A stretch of DNA of 63,268 nucleotides from Paenibacillus sp. XY044 (GCF_002257645.1 NZ_NQMO01000017.1:1-63268); one strand, 5' to 3'. Counted from the stretch's first letter, positions 34,001 through 42,817 are shown. Made by a program: numbers and translations. The notes: generated from the letters alone by a model not told the origin.

Positions 34001-34633
34001 TTCCAGACGCTTGATCGCACGGTTGCGGCGCTGGCCTTGAGCCGTACGCAGCTCTTCCTTCAGAAATTCAAGTTCTTTTTCAACATCAAGATCCTGCAGC
34101 AGCTTCTTGATCGCTTCAGCACCCATGCCCGCTTGGAAACCATAGCCGTATTTTTCACGATAGCTGCGGTATTCCTTTTCGGACAGAAGCTGTTTCTTCT
34201 CCAGAGGCGTATCTCCAGGGTCGGTTACAACATAAGATGCAAAGTAAATGATCTCTTCCAGAGATCTTGGCGACATATCCAAAGCGAGACCCATACGGCT
34301 CGGAATGCCTTTAAAGTACCAGATATGGGATACAGGAGCTGCCAGCTCAATATGACCCATCCGTTCGCGGCGCACCTTCGCGCGGGTAACTTCCACGCCG
34401 CAGCGATCGCAGACTACGCCTTTGTAACGGACACGCTTATATTTGCCGCAATGGCATTCCCAGTCTTTTTGCGGTCCAAAAATCCGCTCGCAGAACAGGC
34501 CTTCTTTCTCCGGTTTCAGCGTACGGTAATTGATGGTTTCCGGCTTTTTCACTTCTCCGCGGGACCATGAACGAATTTTTTCCGGGGATGCAAGCCCGAT
34601 TTTCATGAATTCGAAATTGTTAACGTCCAACAA
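31019..34633 (-). CDS. rpoC: DNA-directed RNA polymerase subunit beta'
   Basis: The 1204-aa beta' subunit. The N-terminal zinc site is Cys60, Cys62, Cys75 and Cys78; the catalytic Mg loop is NADFDGDQM near residue 450; the second zinc cluster (CRARHGVCKKCYG) lies near residue 885. The start is TTG with GGAGGG 7 nt upstream; the encoded MLDVNNFEFMKIGLAS is the usual start. Follows rpoB by 83 bp. Confidence 0.99.
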   Translation of the reverse strand: MLDVNNFEFMKIGLASPEKIRSWSRGEVKKPETINYRTLKPEKEGLFCERIFGPQKDWECHCGKYKRVRYKGVVCDRCGVEVTRAKVRRERMGHIELAAPVSHIWYFKGIPSRMGLALDMSPRSLEEIIYFASYVVTDPGDTPLEKKQLLSEKEYRSYREKYGYGFQAGMGAEAIKKLLQDLDVEKELEFLKEELRTAQGQRRNRAIKRLEVIEAFRNSGNKPEWMIMDVLPVIPPELRPMVQLDGGRFATSDLNDLYRRVINRNNRLKRLLDLGAPDIIVQNEKRMLQEAVDALIDNGRRGRPVTGPGNRPLKSLSHMLKGKQGRFRQNLLGKRVDYSGRSVIVVGPYLKMYQCGLPKKMALELFKPFVMKELVNKGLAHNIKSAKRKVERVSPEVWDVLEEVIKEHPVLLNRAPTLHRLGIQAFEPILVEGHAIRLHPLVCTAYNADFDGDQMAVHVPLSAEAQAEARILMLASGNILNPKDGKPVVTPSQDMVLGSFYLTMDNKDEKGSGMILSSVNEAVSAYQRGTAGLHARVAIPVKALGKTSFTDKQQDAMLLTTVGRIIFNEIFPSSFPYINEATRDNLFNGTPEKYFVYEKGADIRERMYDLPISSAVGKEYLGQIIARCFEIYHTTETSVILDKIKQLGFTYSTRAGVTVAVSDVIVPDEKQEILKESDEKVAVVTNQYRRGLITNEERYDRVIDIWSKAKDDITDILMKSMDRFNSIMLMVDSKARGNKSQITQLGGMRGLMANPSGRIIELPIKSNFREGLTVLEYFLSTHGARKGLADTALRTADSGYLTRRLVDVAQDVIVREEDCGTDKGFTVSRIQDGKEVIEDLYDRIEGRYCFETVRHPETNEILVNRNELIDSDKANLIVNSGVKKLQIRSVLSCRARHGVCKKCYGRNLATGKFVEIGEAVGIIAAQSIGEPGTQLTMRTFHTGGVAGDDITQGLPRIQELFEARNPKGQATISEIDGVVKEIREAKDRREIEVQGEAETKVYSVTYGSRLRVSEGQEIEAGDELTDGSIDPKEMLRIKGIRGVQNYILQEVQRVYRNQGVEINDKHVEVMIKQMLRKIRIVDAGDTPLLPGSFTDIHEYEAANKEAILSGKEPAVAKPVLLGITKASLETDSFLSAASFQETTRVLTDAAIKGKVDQLLGLKENVIIGKLIPAGTGMNRYRSVKFDDPNAEDQDSKELETATVE

Positions 34634-34716
34634 GGAGCAACCCTCCTTAACCTAGTCCTAATGATTTGAACCGTGAATGAGGACGGACGGTATCACCGCC
34701 CGCCTTCACACAGCCT

Positions 34717-37700
34717 TTATTCCACTCCGACTTCTTCGCCTTCCAGGTTGAGGCTCAGCTTATCGCTGCCTGCCTCGTCTTCATCATCGAGCTCTTTCAT
34801 CTCGATCTCCTGCTCGTCACCGCTCAGGATCTTAACATCCATACCGAGGGATTGAAGCTCTTTGATCAGAACCTTGAACGATTCAGGAACACCTGGTTCC
34901 GGAACGTTCTCGCCTTTAACGATGGACTCGTAGGTTTTCACCCGGCCGACCACATCGTCGGATTTAACGGTCAGGATCTCTTGCAGTGTATATGCGGCGC
35001 CGTAAGCTTCCAGCGCCCAAACTTCCATCTCACCGAAGCGCTGTCCGCCGAACTGAGCTTTACCACCCAGAGGCTGCTGCGTAACGAGCGAGTATGGTCC
35101 AGTTGAACGGGCATGGATTTTATCGTCAACCATGTGGGCCAACTTGATCATGTGCATGACGCCGACGGTAACTTCACGTTCGAACATTTCGCCCGTGCGG
35201 CCGTCGTACAGACGCGTTTTACCGTTGCGCTGCATGCCGGCTTCTTCCATGGTATCAAATACGTCATACTCGTTGGCACCGTCGAATACCGGCGTGGCCA
35301 CGTGAATACCAAGACGCATCGCCGCAAAGCCCAGGTGGACTTCCAGAACCTGCCCGATGTTCATCCGGGAAGGTACCCCCAGCGGGTTCAGTACGACCTG
35401 TACCGGCGTACCATCCGGCAGGAACGGCATATCTTCTTCCGGCAGGATGCGGGCCACGACCCCTTTGTTACCGTGACGTCCGGCCATTTTGTCACCTTCA
35501 GAAATCTTACGTTTCTGAGCGATGTACACCCGAACCAGCTGGTTCACGCCAGGAGGCAGCTCGTCGCCATTCTCACGGGTGAACACCTTGACGTCGACGA
35601 TAATCCCGTCACTACCGTGAGGTACGCGCAGGGAGGTGTCACGCACTTCGCGCGCCTTCTCACCGAAGATGGCGTGCAGCAGGCGCTCTTCCGCCGTAAG
35701 CTCCGTTACGCCTTTTGGTGTAACTTTACCAACGAGAATATCGCCAGCGCTGATTTCAGCACCGATCCGGATAATGCCGCGCTCGTCGAGGTTCTTGAGT
35801 GCTTCCTCGCCGACGTTCGGAATATCACGAGTGATTTCTTCCGGTCCGAGCTTCGTATCACGGGCTTCGGATTCATATTCTTCAATATGAATCGAAGTAT
35901 ACACATCTTCCTTCACCAGCTTCTCACTGAGGAGGATGGCATCCTCGTAGTTATAACCTTCCCAGGTCATAAACGCTACGACGACGTTACGTCCAAGAGC
36001 CAACTCGCCCATTTCCGTCGAAGGACCGTCCGCGAGGATGTCACCCTTCTTGATGATGTCGCCTCTCTTCACGATCGGACGTTGGTTGATGCATGTGCCT
36101 TGGTTCGAACGCATAAATTTGTGTAATTTATGTTTAACGATGTCGCCTTTAACTTCTTTGCCGTCCACAGTCTCGATGCGGCGCACCCAGATCTCGTTGG
36201 CGGAAGAACGTTCAACTACTCCGTCAAATTTGGAAACGATACATACCCCGGAATCCTTCGCAGACTTGTGTTCCATTCCTGTACCTACAAGCGGAGCTTT
36301 AGGCACGAGAAGCGGCACAGCCTGACGCTGCATGTTCGAACCCATCAGTGCGCGGTTGGAGTCATCATTCTCAAGGAACGGGATCAGCGCCGTAGCGACC
36401 GAAACGACCTGTTTCGGCGATACGTCCATGTAGTCCACGCGCTCACTCGGCATCGGCAAAATGTTGTCGGACTGCTTGTTGTAACGGACGATAACCATTT
36501 CATCCGCAAACTTGCCTTCTTCATTCAGCACTGCGTTCGCCTGTGCGACCACATAGTTGTCTTCCTCATCGGCCGTTAGGTAGTCGATCTGGTCTGTAAC
36601 GACACCCGTCTTCGGATCGACCCAACGGTACGGAGCTTCGATAAAGCCGTATTCGTTGATTCGTGCGAACGTAGACAAGGAGTTGATCAAACCGATGTTC
36701 GGACCTTCCGGCGTCTCGATTGGACACATCCGGCCATAGTGACTGTGATGGACGTCACGAACTTCAAAGCCCGCGCGCTCACGCGTCAAACCGCCGGGTC
36801 CGAGCGCGGACAGACGGCGTTTATGAGTCAGTTCGGCAAGCGGATTCGTCTGATCCATAAACTGGGACAGCTGGGAGCTTCCGAAGAACTCTTTAATCGA
36901 CGCGATGACCGGACGGATGTTGATCAGCGCCTGCGGCGTGATGACATTCGCATCCTGAATGGACATTCTCTCGCGTACGACGCGTTCCATACGGGACAGA
37001 CCGATACGGAACTGGTTCTGCAGCAGTTCACCGACCGAACGCAGACGACGGTTACCCAGGTGGTCGATATCGTCTGTGTCGCCGATGCCATGAAGCAGGT
37101 TAATAAAGTAGCTGATCGAGGAAATAATATCAGCAGGTGTAATATGCTTAACCGATTTATCGATATTACCGTTCGCGATCACTTTGACGACCTTGCCGTC
37201 TTCGATTGGAGAGAACACATCGATGCTCTGCATCGGAATGTCGTCGGCATCGAGCACACCATTGGCAACATGATACGTCTTGTGTCCGACAGTCTTCTCC
37301 AGGTGTGGCAGGATTTCGTCAAGGAGACGGCGGTCCACCATTTGTCCGGCTTCGGCAATGATCTCACCGGTGTCGGTGTCGATCAGAGATTCAGCAAGAC
37401 GCTGGTTGAACAGACGGTTCTTGATATGCAGCTTTTTATTGATTTTATAACGGCCGACATTGGCCAGATCATAACGCTTTGGATCAAAGAAGCGCGCTAC
37501 CAGCAAGCTCTTCGCATTGTCGAGGGTAGGCGGCTCGCCCGGACGGAGACGTTCATAAATTTCGATGAGCGCTTTTTCCGTAGAGTCGGTATTGTCTTTG
37601 TCCAGCGTGTTGCGGATGTATTCGTCGTTGCCGAGCAGGTCCAAAATTTCGGCGTCACTGCCAAAACCAAGCGCCCGGAGCAAAACGGTAACCGGGATTT

Positions 37701-38262
37701 TACGGGTACGGTCGATCCGGACATACATGATGTCCTTCGCATCCGTCTCCAGTTCAAGCCAGGCACCACGGTTCGGAATCACCGTTGCAGTATAGGTTTT
37801 CTTACCGTTTTTATCGACTTTCGTGCTGAAATAGACGCTAGGAGAGCGTACCAACTGGCTGACAATGACCCGTTCTGCACCGTTGATAATAAACGTACCG
37901 GTCTCCGTCATCAGAGGGAAATCTCCCATGAATACTTCCTGTTCTTTGACTTCTCCGGTTTCTTTGTTGATGAGCCGTACTTTCACCCGAAGCGGCGCCG
38001 CATACGTCACGTCACGCTCTTTTGCGTCATCGACGGTGTATTTGGGTTCGCCCAGGCTGTAGTCGATGAACTCCAGCACCAAATTGCCCGTAAAATCCTG
38101 AATTGGCGAGATATCCTGGAACATTTCGCGCAATCCTTCCTCCAAAAACCATTCATATGATTTCTGTTGGATTTCGATCAGGTTCGGAATCTCAAGTACT
38201 TCATTAATTCGTGCATAACTTCGCCGAGTGCGTCGACCATACTGAACAAGATGTCCTGCCAA
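34717..38262 (-). CDS. rpoB: DNA-directed RNA polymerase subunit beta
   Basis: The 1181-aa beta subunit. The rifampicin cluster (SSQLSQFMDQTNPLAE, then LTHKRRLSALGPGG) is wild type, predicting sensitivity at that site. The start is TTG (MAGHLVQYGRRTRRS), with AGGGGTGAG 7 nt upstream; the upstream ATG at 38278 overlaps that site. The acidic C-terminus is typical of Bacillales. Expressed from a promoter ~310 nt upstream and probably by readthrough from rplJL. Confidence 0.99.
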   Translation of the reverse strand: MAGHLVQYGRRTRRSYARINEVLEIPNLIEIQQKSYEWFLEEGLREMFQDISPIQDFTGNLVLEFIDYSLGEPKYTVDDAKERDVTYAAPLRVKVRLINKETGEVKEQEVFMGDFPLMTETGTFIINGAERVIVSQLVRSPSVYFSTKVDKNGKKTYTATVIPNRGAWLELETDAKDIMYVRIDRTRKIPVTVLLRALGFGSDAEILDLLGNDEYIRNTLDKDNTDSTEKALIEIYERLRPGEPPTLDNAKSLLVARFFDPKRYDLANVGRYKINKKLHIKNRLFNQRLAESLIDTDTGEIIAEAGQMVDRRLLDEILPHLEKTVGHKTYHVANGVLDADDIPMQSIDVFSPIEDGKVVKVIANGNIDKSVKHITPADIISSISYFINLLHGIGDTDDIDHLGNRRLRSVGELLQNQFRIGLSRMERVVRERMSIQDANVITPQALINIRPVIASIKEFFGSSQLSQFMDQTNPLAELTHKRRLSALGPGGLTRERAGFEVRDVHHSHYGRMCPIETPEGPNIGLINSLSTFARINEYGFIEAPYRWVDPKTGVVTDQIDYLTADEEDNYVVAQANAVLNEEGKFADEMVIVRYNKQSDNILPMPSERVDYMDVSPKQVVSVATALIPFLENDDSNRALMGSNMQRQAVPLLVPKAPLVGTGMEHKSAKDSGVCIVSKFDGVVERSSANEIWVRRIETVDGKEVKGDIVKHKLHKFMRSNQGTCINQRPIVKRGDIIKKGDILADGPSTEMGELALGRNVVVAFMTWEGYNYEDAILLSEKLVKEDVYTSIHIEEYESEARDTKLGPEEITRDIPNVGEEALKNLDERGIIRIGAEISAGDILVGKVTPKGVTELTAEERLLHAIFGEKAREVRDTSLRVPHGSDGIIVDVKVFTRENGDELPPGVNQLVRVYIAQKRKISEGDKMAGRHGNKGVVARILPEEDMPFLPDGTPVQVVLNPLGVPSRMNIGQVLEVHLGFAAMRLGIHVATPVFDGANEYDVFDTMEEAGMQRNGKTRLYDGRTGEMFEREVTVGVMHMIKLAHMVDDKIHARSTGPYSLVTQQPLGGKAQFGGQRFGEMEVWALEAYGAAYTLQEILTVKSDDVVGRVKTYESIVKGENVPEPGVPESFKVLIKELQSLGMDVKILSGDEQEIEMKELDDEDEAGSDKLSLNLEGEEVGVE

Positions 38263-38572
38263 CTTTAACTCACCCCTCATGTCTACTCACTTTAAAAATT
38301 GATTGCGAACCTCTGTTTGGAACCTTATAATGGATTCATGCAGAGGATTCATCCACAAATAAAGAAAAGCCCTTACCCGAATGCTTTCGAACAAAGAGCA
38401 ACTTATCCATGGTTACCTTCTAAACATAGAAGTGACTTCATATCCAGTAGATTTGCCCAAAATGTACATATTATACGTGGACATGCCCTATTTTATGCAT
38501 ATCTCCGCATAAAACTATTGACATTTCAGTCAACTAAAGACAAGAAGCCTATCCTAATACTGACATTTTATA

Positions 38573-38601
38573 ATAATATCACACATGATTTTTCAAGTCA
38601 A
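38573..38601 (-). promoter_or_regulatory. candidate promoter of rpoBC
   Basis: -35 TTGACT (38596-38601), 17-bp spacer, -10 TATTAT (38573-38578), starting just after ybxB. A second TATAAT near 38472 has no good -35. The ~310-nt leader before rpoB contains no gene that I can support. Confidence 0.6.
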
Positions 38602-38616
38602 TAGTCCTATTGCAAA

Positions 38617-39222
38617 TTATTGAAAAGATTTTGTAGCCTTAAAAATCCGGTACCCTTTATCCTTGGTGATTTCCTCTACCTCTGCAAACAGACTCTCCAG
38701 CTTCGCCTTTGCCGATGGCGCCCCTTGTTTCTTCTGAATAACGATCCATAAGGACCCTCCTTCGCGAAGATGCTCATACGCCTGCTCGAAAATGCGATGT
38801 ACCGTATCCTTGCCGGCACGAATCGGCGGATTGGTCAATATAACATCGAAACTCTTCCCTTCGACCTGCTGCAGCAGATCGCTCTCCAGAATCGTCACGT
38901 TGGCGATCCCGTTCAGTCTGGCATTTTCCTTGGCGAGTTCCACAGCGCGGCTGTTTACATCCAGCATCGTCACATGACCGTCCCCGGCAAGTCTTGCCGC
39001 CACCAGACCGATCGGACCGTATCCACAACCCACATCCAAAACCTCGGACCCCTGCGGAATGTCCATCGCTTCGATCAGTACCTTGCTGCCATAATCAATT
39101 CCCTTCTTGGAAAACACCCCGGCATCGCTCGTGAACTTGTAGACTGCACCCCGCAGTCGCTCTTCCAGACTTCGCCGGTCATGTCCGGCTTCAGGCTGAT
39201 TGGAATAGTAATGCTGTGACAT
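38617..39222 (-). CDS. class I SAM methyltransferase (YbxB, RsmC-like)
   Basis: A 201-aa methyltransferase with SAM motif I VLDVGCGYGPIGLVAA near residue 65 and the N6/N2-type catalytic motif NPPI. It resembles the C-terminal domain of RsmC (16S rRNA m2G1207), so rRNA guanine methylation is the likely but unproven job. The start MSQHYYSNQPEAG follows GGAGGG; the frame is open 18 codons further upstream. The rplL-ybxB-rpoB order is as in Bacillus. Confidence 0.9.
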   Translation of the reverse strand: MSQHYYSNQPEAGHDRRSLEERLRGAVYKFTSDAGVFSKKGIDYGSKVLIEAMDIPQGSEVLDVGCGYGPIGLVAARLAGDGHVTMLDVNSRAVELAKENARLNGIANVTILESDLLQQVEGKSFDVILTNPPIRAGKDTVHRIFEQAYEHLREGGSLWIVIQKKQGAPSAKAKLESLFAEVEEITKDKGYRIFKATKSFQ

Positions 39223-39301
39223 GCTTTCCCTCCGAATCCTTGGTTTCATTACACAGGATCCCCTGGTTCTAGTCATTTAGTCACAAGGGATGCGGCTTTA
39301 C

Positions 39302-39335
39302 AAAAACAAACCCCTTGAATGATTCAAGGGGTTTG
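39302..39335 (-). terminator. terminator of rplJ-rplL
   Basis: A perfect 14-bp stem (CAAACCCCTTGAAT and complement) with a 1-nt central loop, then GTTTTTG on the minus strand, 24 bp after rplL. It should set the rplL to rpoB ratio by partial termination. Confidence 0.9.
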
Positions 39336-39359
39336 CTATGTGCTTCAAGTGAGAAGGAA

Positions 39360-39725
39360 TTACTTCACTTCTACAGTAGCGCCTGCTTCTTCCAATTTAG
39401 CTTTAACGGATTCAGCTTCTTCTTTAGCCACTTTTTCTTTCAGTGGTTTTGGAGCGTTGTCAACGAGTTCTTTAGCTTCTTTCAAGCCAAGACCCGTGAT
39501 TTCGCGAACGGCTTTGATAACGTTAATCTTGGAAGCGCCAGCGCTAGCCAGGATTACGTCGAATTCAGTTTGCTCAGCAGCTTCAGCTGCGCCAGCGCCG
39601 CCACCAACTACAGCTACTGGAGCTGCAGCAGTTACGCCGAATTCTTCTTCGATTGCTTTAACCAGGTCGTTCAGTTCCAAAACAGTCATACCTTTGATTG
39701 ATTCCAAGATTTGCTCTTTACTCAT
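39360..39725 (-). CDS. rplL: 50S ribosomal protein L7/L12
   Basis: The 121-aa stalk protein, with an N-terminal dimerisation domain, an Ala/Gly-rich hinge (AAAPVAVVGGGAGAAEAAE) and the C-terminal factor-binding domain (EAKELVDNAPKPLKE). Multiple copies bind L10, whose gene precedes it. Confidence 0.98.
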   Translation of the reverse strand: MSKEQILESIKGMTVLELNDLVKAIEEEFGVTAAAPVAVVGGGAGAAEAAEQTEFDVILASAGASKINVIKAVREITGLGLKEAKELVDNAPKPLKEKVAKEEAESVKAKLEEAGATVEVK

Positions 39726-39789
39726 GGTTGAACCTCCATTTTATAATAAAATTATTTTTTGTTTACTTTAAGCAGTCAGAACGGGAAGC

Positions 39790-40293
39790 TTACGCTCCTT
39801 GTTCTTCTTTCTCAGCCACAGCCTTAACTGCAAGCGCGAAGTTGCGAACTGGAGCTTGAAGCACGCTGAGGAGCATGGAAAGGAGACCTTCGCGGGATGG
39901 CAGTTCTGCCAACGCCTTGATTTGGTCAACGCTGACTACACGGCCTTCAACCACGGCACCTTTCAGTTTCAAAGCTTCGTTCTTCTTAGCAAAATCGTTA
40001 AGGATTTTAGCTGGTGCTACGGCGTCTTCTGCACTGAATGCGATAGCTGTAGGACCGGTCAATACTTCGTCCAGTTCAGTCAGCTCAGCAGCGGCAGTCG
40101 CACGGCGCAGCAAAGTGTTTTTCAACACTTGGAATTCAACACCCGCTTCGCGAAGCTGCTTACGCAGTTCGGTAGCTTGGGAAACGTTCAATCCACGGTA
40201 GTCGGCTACTACTGTCGTTGCACTTTCGCGCAATTTCGCAGTTACCACTTCTACAGCTTCTTGTTTCGCTTGAATCACTTTTGCGTTTGCCAA
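39790..40293 (-). CDS. rplJ: 50S ribosomal protein L10
   Basis: The 167-aa stalk base, with an N-terminal rRNA-binding domain (VVADYRGLNVSQATELRKQL) and a C-terminal helix that holds L7/L12 dimers. The start codon is TTG, preceded by AGGAGGTG. Expression is probably feedback-controlled through the leader upstream. Confidence 0.97.
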   Translation of the reverse strand: MANAKVIQAKQEAVEVVTAKLRESATTVVADYRGLNVSQATELRKQLREAGVEFQVLKNTLLRRATAAAELTELDEVLTGPTAIAFSAEDAVAPAKILNDFAKKNEALKLKGAVVEGRVVSVDQIKALAELPSREGLLSMLLSVLQAPVRNFALAVKAVAEKEEQGA

Positions 40294-40415
40294 TGTCTAC
40301 ACCTCCTGAAAGTTTCAATGACTGTCCGGCCGGACATGCCGGCCGCCAGTTCGATCTACGTCGGAATCCGCTTCGAGTCTGAGTACTCTTGACTTCTCCG
40401 ATTTCATAGGCAAGT

Positions 40416-40590
40416 AAAAAGCCTCCGTAGATTTACGAAGGCCTGATGAATGATGATTGTCCGGGCAAAATGCAGGAAATCATATATATTCTATCACAAC
40501 ACCTCGGTAGGAAATTAAGCCCTAAGGCACCTACTGTCTACGGTAAGCATATTCAACTTTAGTGGTCGGTCATAAAGACCTGAACAACAA
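40416..40590 (-). ncRNA. L10 leader with transcription attenuator
   Basis: The leader contains the GTAGACAGTAGG...CCTACCGAGGTG arrangement typical of the Bacillales L10 (rplJ) leader, around 40500-40550. A terminator follows: GCCTTCGTA-AATC-TACGGAGGC with a T5 tail (40416-40443). In known examples L10(L12) binding favours the terminator. The consensus was matched from memory. Confidence 0.75.
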
Positions 40591-40597
40591 CTTTTAT

Positions 40598-40626
40598 ATA
40601 GTAACAGATAACTCAGAACGAGTCAA
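40598..40626 (-). promoter_or_regulatory. promoter of rplJ-rplL
   Basis: -35 TTGACT (40621-40626), 17-bp spacer, -10 TACTAT (40598-40603), beginning 8 bp after the rplA stop codon. It places the L10 leader directly at the start of the transcript. Confidence 0.7.
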
Positions 40627-40633
40627 CGATAAC

Positions 40634-41326
40634 TTATTTAAATGTTGCTGTATTCACGCGTGCGCTTGGTCCCATCGTCGAGGATACGGCGATCCCTTTC
40701 AGATAAACACCTTTTGCAGCAGCTGGTTTAGCACGGTTGAGTGCGTCGATGAGAGATTTGAGGTTCTCATTCAGTTTGTCCGCATCAAAGGATACTTTAC
40801 CGATCGGTGCGTGAATTTGACCTGCTTTGTCCAGACGGTATTCGATTTTACCGGCTTTGATTTCTTGAACAGCCTTGGAAACATCGAACGTAACTGTTCC
40901 TGCTTTAGGGTTAGGCATGAGGCCTTTACCACCGAGCAGACGACCCAGTTTACCGACTTCGCTCATCATATCAGGTGTAGCGACGCAGACGTCGAATTCG
41001 AACCAGCCTTGTTGGATCTTGTTGATCATGTCCTGATCGCCAACAAAATCCGCGCCGGCCGCTTCCGCTTCCTTCGCTTTGTCACCTTTCGCAAATACCA
41101 AAACGCGTTGTGTTTTACCCGTGCCATGAGGCAGGACAACGACACCACGAACGGCTTGGTCTTGTTTACGTGGGTCAACGCCCAAACGAACTGCAACTTC
41201 AACGGTTTCGTCGAACTTGGCAGTCGCAGCCTTTTTCACAAGCTCTACAGCTTCTGCTGGCTCGTATACTGCTTCGCTGTCGATCAGCTTGGCAGCTTCA
41301 GCATATTTCTTACCATGTTTAGCCAT
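40634..41326 (-). CDS. rplA: 50S ribosomal protein L1
   Basis: A 230-aa L1 of the stalk near the E site. The signature GTVTFDVSKAVQEIKAGKIEYR is present. L1 autoregulates L11-L1 operons in several bacteria; a compact hairpin in the rplK-rplA spacer (41373-41389) could matter. Confidence 0.98.
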   Translation of the reverse strand: MAKHGKKYAEAAKLIDSEAVYEPAEAVELVKKAATAKFDETVEVAVRLGVDPRKQDQAVRGVVVLPHGTGKTQRVLVFAKGDKAKEAEAAGADFVGDQDMINKIQQGWFEFDVCVATPDMMSEVGKLGRLLGGKGLMPNPKAGTVTFDVSKAVQEIKAGKIEYRLDKAGQIHAPIGKVSFDADKLNENLKSLIDALNRAKPAAAKGVYLKGIAVSSTMGPSARVNTATFK

Positions 41327-41372
41327 GTTTGTTCCTCCTTTGTGGTTTTAGCGGATATTCCTCCCACATGTG

Positions 41373-41389
41373 CCGGCCTCATAGGCCGG
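41373..41389 (-). other. hairpin in the rplK-rplA spacer
   Basis: A perfect 7-bp stem (CCGGCCT/AGGCCGG) with a 3-nt loop in the middle of the 83-bp spacer, without a T run. Confidence 0.6.
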
Positions 41390-41409
41390 GTGTCGCAAGA
41401 AAAACCGGA

Positions 41410-41835
41410 TTAGTCTTCGATTGTGATGCCCATGCTGCGTGCAGTACCTTCAACCATACGCATAGCTGCTTCAACGGAAGCGGCGTTAAGGTCAGGCATT
41501 TTTTGCTCAGCGATTTCACGGACAGTGCTGCGTTTAACGGTAGCGACTTTCTTCTTGTTAGGTTCACCGGAACCCTTCTCGATTTTGGCAGCTACGCGAA
41601 GCAGAACTGCAGCCGGTGGAGTTTTGGTAATGAACGTAAAGGAACGATCCTCAAATACCGAAATTTCAACCGGAATGATCAGACCAGCTTGATCAGCGGT
41701 ACGAGCGTTGAATTCTTTACAGAATGCCATGATGTTGACACCTGCTTGACCCAAAGCTGGACCTACTGGTGGTGCCGGATTCGCTTTACCTGCTGGGATT
41801 TGCAGTTTAACAACCTTGATTACCTTCTTTGCCAT
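41410..41835 (-). CDS. rplK: 50S ribosomal protein L11
   Basis: A 141-aa L11 of the GTPase-associated centre, with the N-terminal PAGKANPAPPVGPALGQAG thiostrepton-site segment; needed for RelA-type stringent control. The start MAKKVIKVVKLQ follows GAAGGAGGTG; six upstream in-frame codons are leader. Confidence 0.98.
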   Translation of the reverse strand: MAKKVIKVVKLQIPAGKANPAPPVGPALGQAGVNIMAFCKEFNARTADQAGLIIPVEISVFEDRSFTFITKTPPAAVLLRVAAKIEKGSGEPNKKKVATVKRSTVREIAEQKMPDLNAASVEAAMRMVEGTARSMGITIED

Positions 41836-41901
41836 GTAAGACACCTCCTTCAAAAGTGGTTAGCGGGCCTTTGGGCCCTCCCACAAGAAACCTGAAGAAC
41901 T

Positions 41902-42435
41902 TTATATCTTCTCCACCTGAGTATAATCCAGCTCAAGCGGGGTTTCCCGTCCAAACATGTTGACGTGTACCTTAAGCTTGCTCTTGTCGACGAGAATTTC
42001 TTCTACCGAGCCAACAAAATTCGCAAAAGGACCAACTTTGATACGTACGGATTCTTTAATATCGAATTCGATCTTCGGCTTCGGCTCTTCCATGCCCATA
42101 TGCTTCAGAATCTGTTCCACTTCTTCTGGAAGCAAAGGCGTCGGCTTGGAACCCGAACCCGTTGAACCGACAAAACCCGTAACCCCTGGCGTATTGCGAA
42201 CAACGTACCAGGAATCGTCAGTCTGGATCATTTCTACCAAGACATATCCGGGGTAAACCTTTCTCATGACGACCTTTTTCTTGCCGTCCTTGTTTACCAC
42301 TTCTTCTTCCATCGGAACAAGAACGCGGAAAATCTTGTCTTCCATGCCCATGGACTCAACGCGTTTTTCCAAATTGGCTTTGACCTTATTCTCATACCCA
42401 GAGTAGGTATGAACTACGTACCATCTTTTTTCCAT
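41902..42435 (-). CDS. nusG: transcription termination/antitermination factor NusG
   Basis: 177 aa: NGN domain (1 to ~110, starting MEKRWYVVHTYSGYENKVK) and C-terminal KOW domain (RIKVGPFANFVGSVEEI). Binds RNA polymerase and, via KOW, Rho or S10. It lies 22 bp after secE, the normal secE-nusG pair. Confidence 0.98.
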   Translation of the reverse strand: MEKRWYVVHTYSGYENKVKANLEKRVESMGMEDKIFRVLVPMEEEVVNKDGKKKVVMRKVYPGYVLVEMIQTDDSWYVVRNTPGVTGFVGSTGSGSKPTPLLPEEVEQILKHMGMEEPKPKIEFDIKESVRIKVGPFANFVGSVEEILVDKSKLKVHVNMFGRETPLELDYTQVEKI

Positions 42436-42457
42436 ATCAAGCCACCCGGGACCCTTC

Positions 42458-42646
42458 TTAAATAATCGCTTCGATCACAGCGGAAATGCCGATATCTAGA
42501 ACCCAAAAATAAATCGTGACGATCGCAATGGTGCCAAGTACAATAAGCGTGTAATTCGTCAACTCTTTACGATTAGGCCAGCGAACTTTTTTAAGTTCCG
42601 CCCAGCTTTCAGAGAAAAAGGAAAACAGAGACTTGAAACCTTTCAC
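42458..42646 (-). CDS. secE: preprotein translocase subunit SecE
   Basis: A 62-aa short SecE with an amphipathic cytoplasmic helix (ESWAELKKVRWPNRKEL) and one membrane segment (about 34-58). The start codon is GTG with GGAGGTG 8 nt upstream. It clamps SecY in the translocon. Confidence 0.96.
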   Translation of the reverse strand: MKGFKSLFSFFSESWAELKKVRWPNRKELTNYTLIVLGTIAIVTIYFWVLDIGISAVIEAII

Positions 42647-42667
42647 GCCGACTACACCTCCAAAAAA

Positions 42668-42817
42668 CTATCTGGTTTCGCGATGAGGAGTTTGCTCGTT
42701 ACAAAACTTGCAAAATTTCTTCATCTCCATGCGGTCGGGGTGATTTCGCTTGTTTTTGGTAGTCGTATAGTTTCTTTGTTTGCAATTCGTACAAGCCAAA
42801 GTGATAATTACCCGCAT
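42668..42817 (-). CDS. rpmG: 50S ribosomal protein L33, zinc-binding form
   Basis: A 49-aa L33 with both zinc pairs intact (Cys9/Cys12 and Cys36/Cys39). The start MRVIITLACTNC follows GGGAGGTG; the frame is open 27 codons further upstream, but that region is leader RNA. It is the first gene of rpmG-secE-nusG. Confidence 0.95.
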   Translation of the reverse strand: MRVIITLACTNCKQRNYTTTKNKRNHPDRMEMKKFCKFCNEQTPHRETR

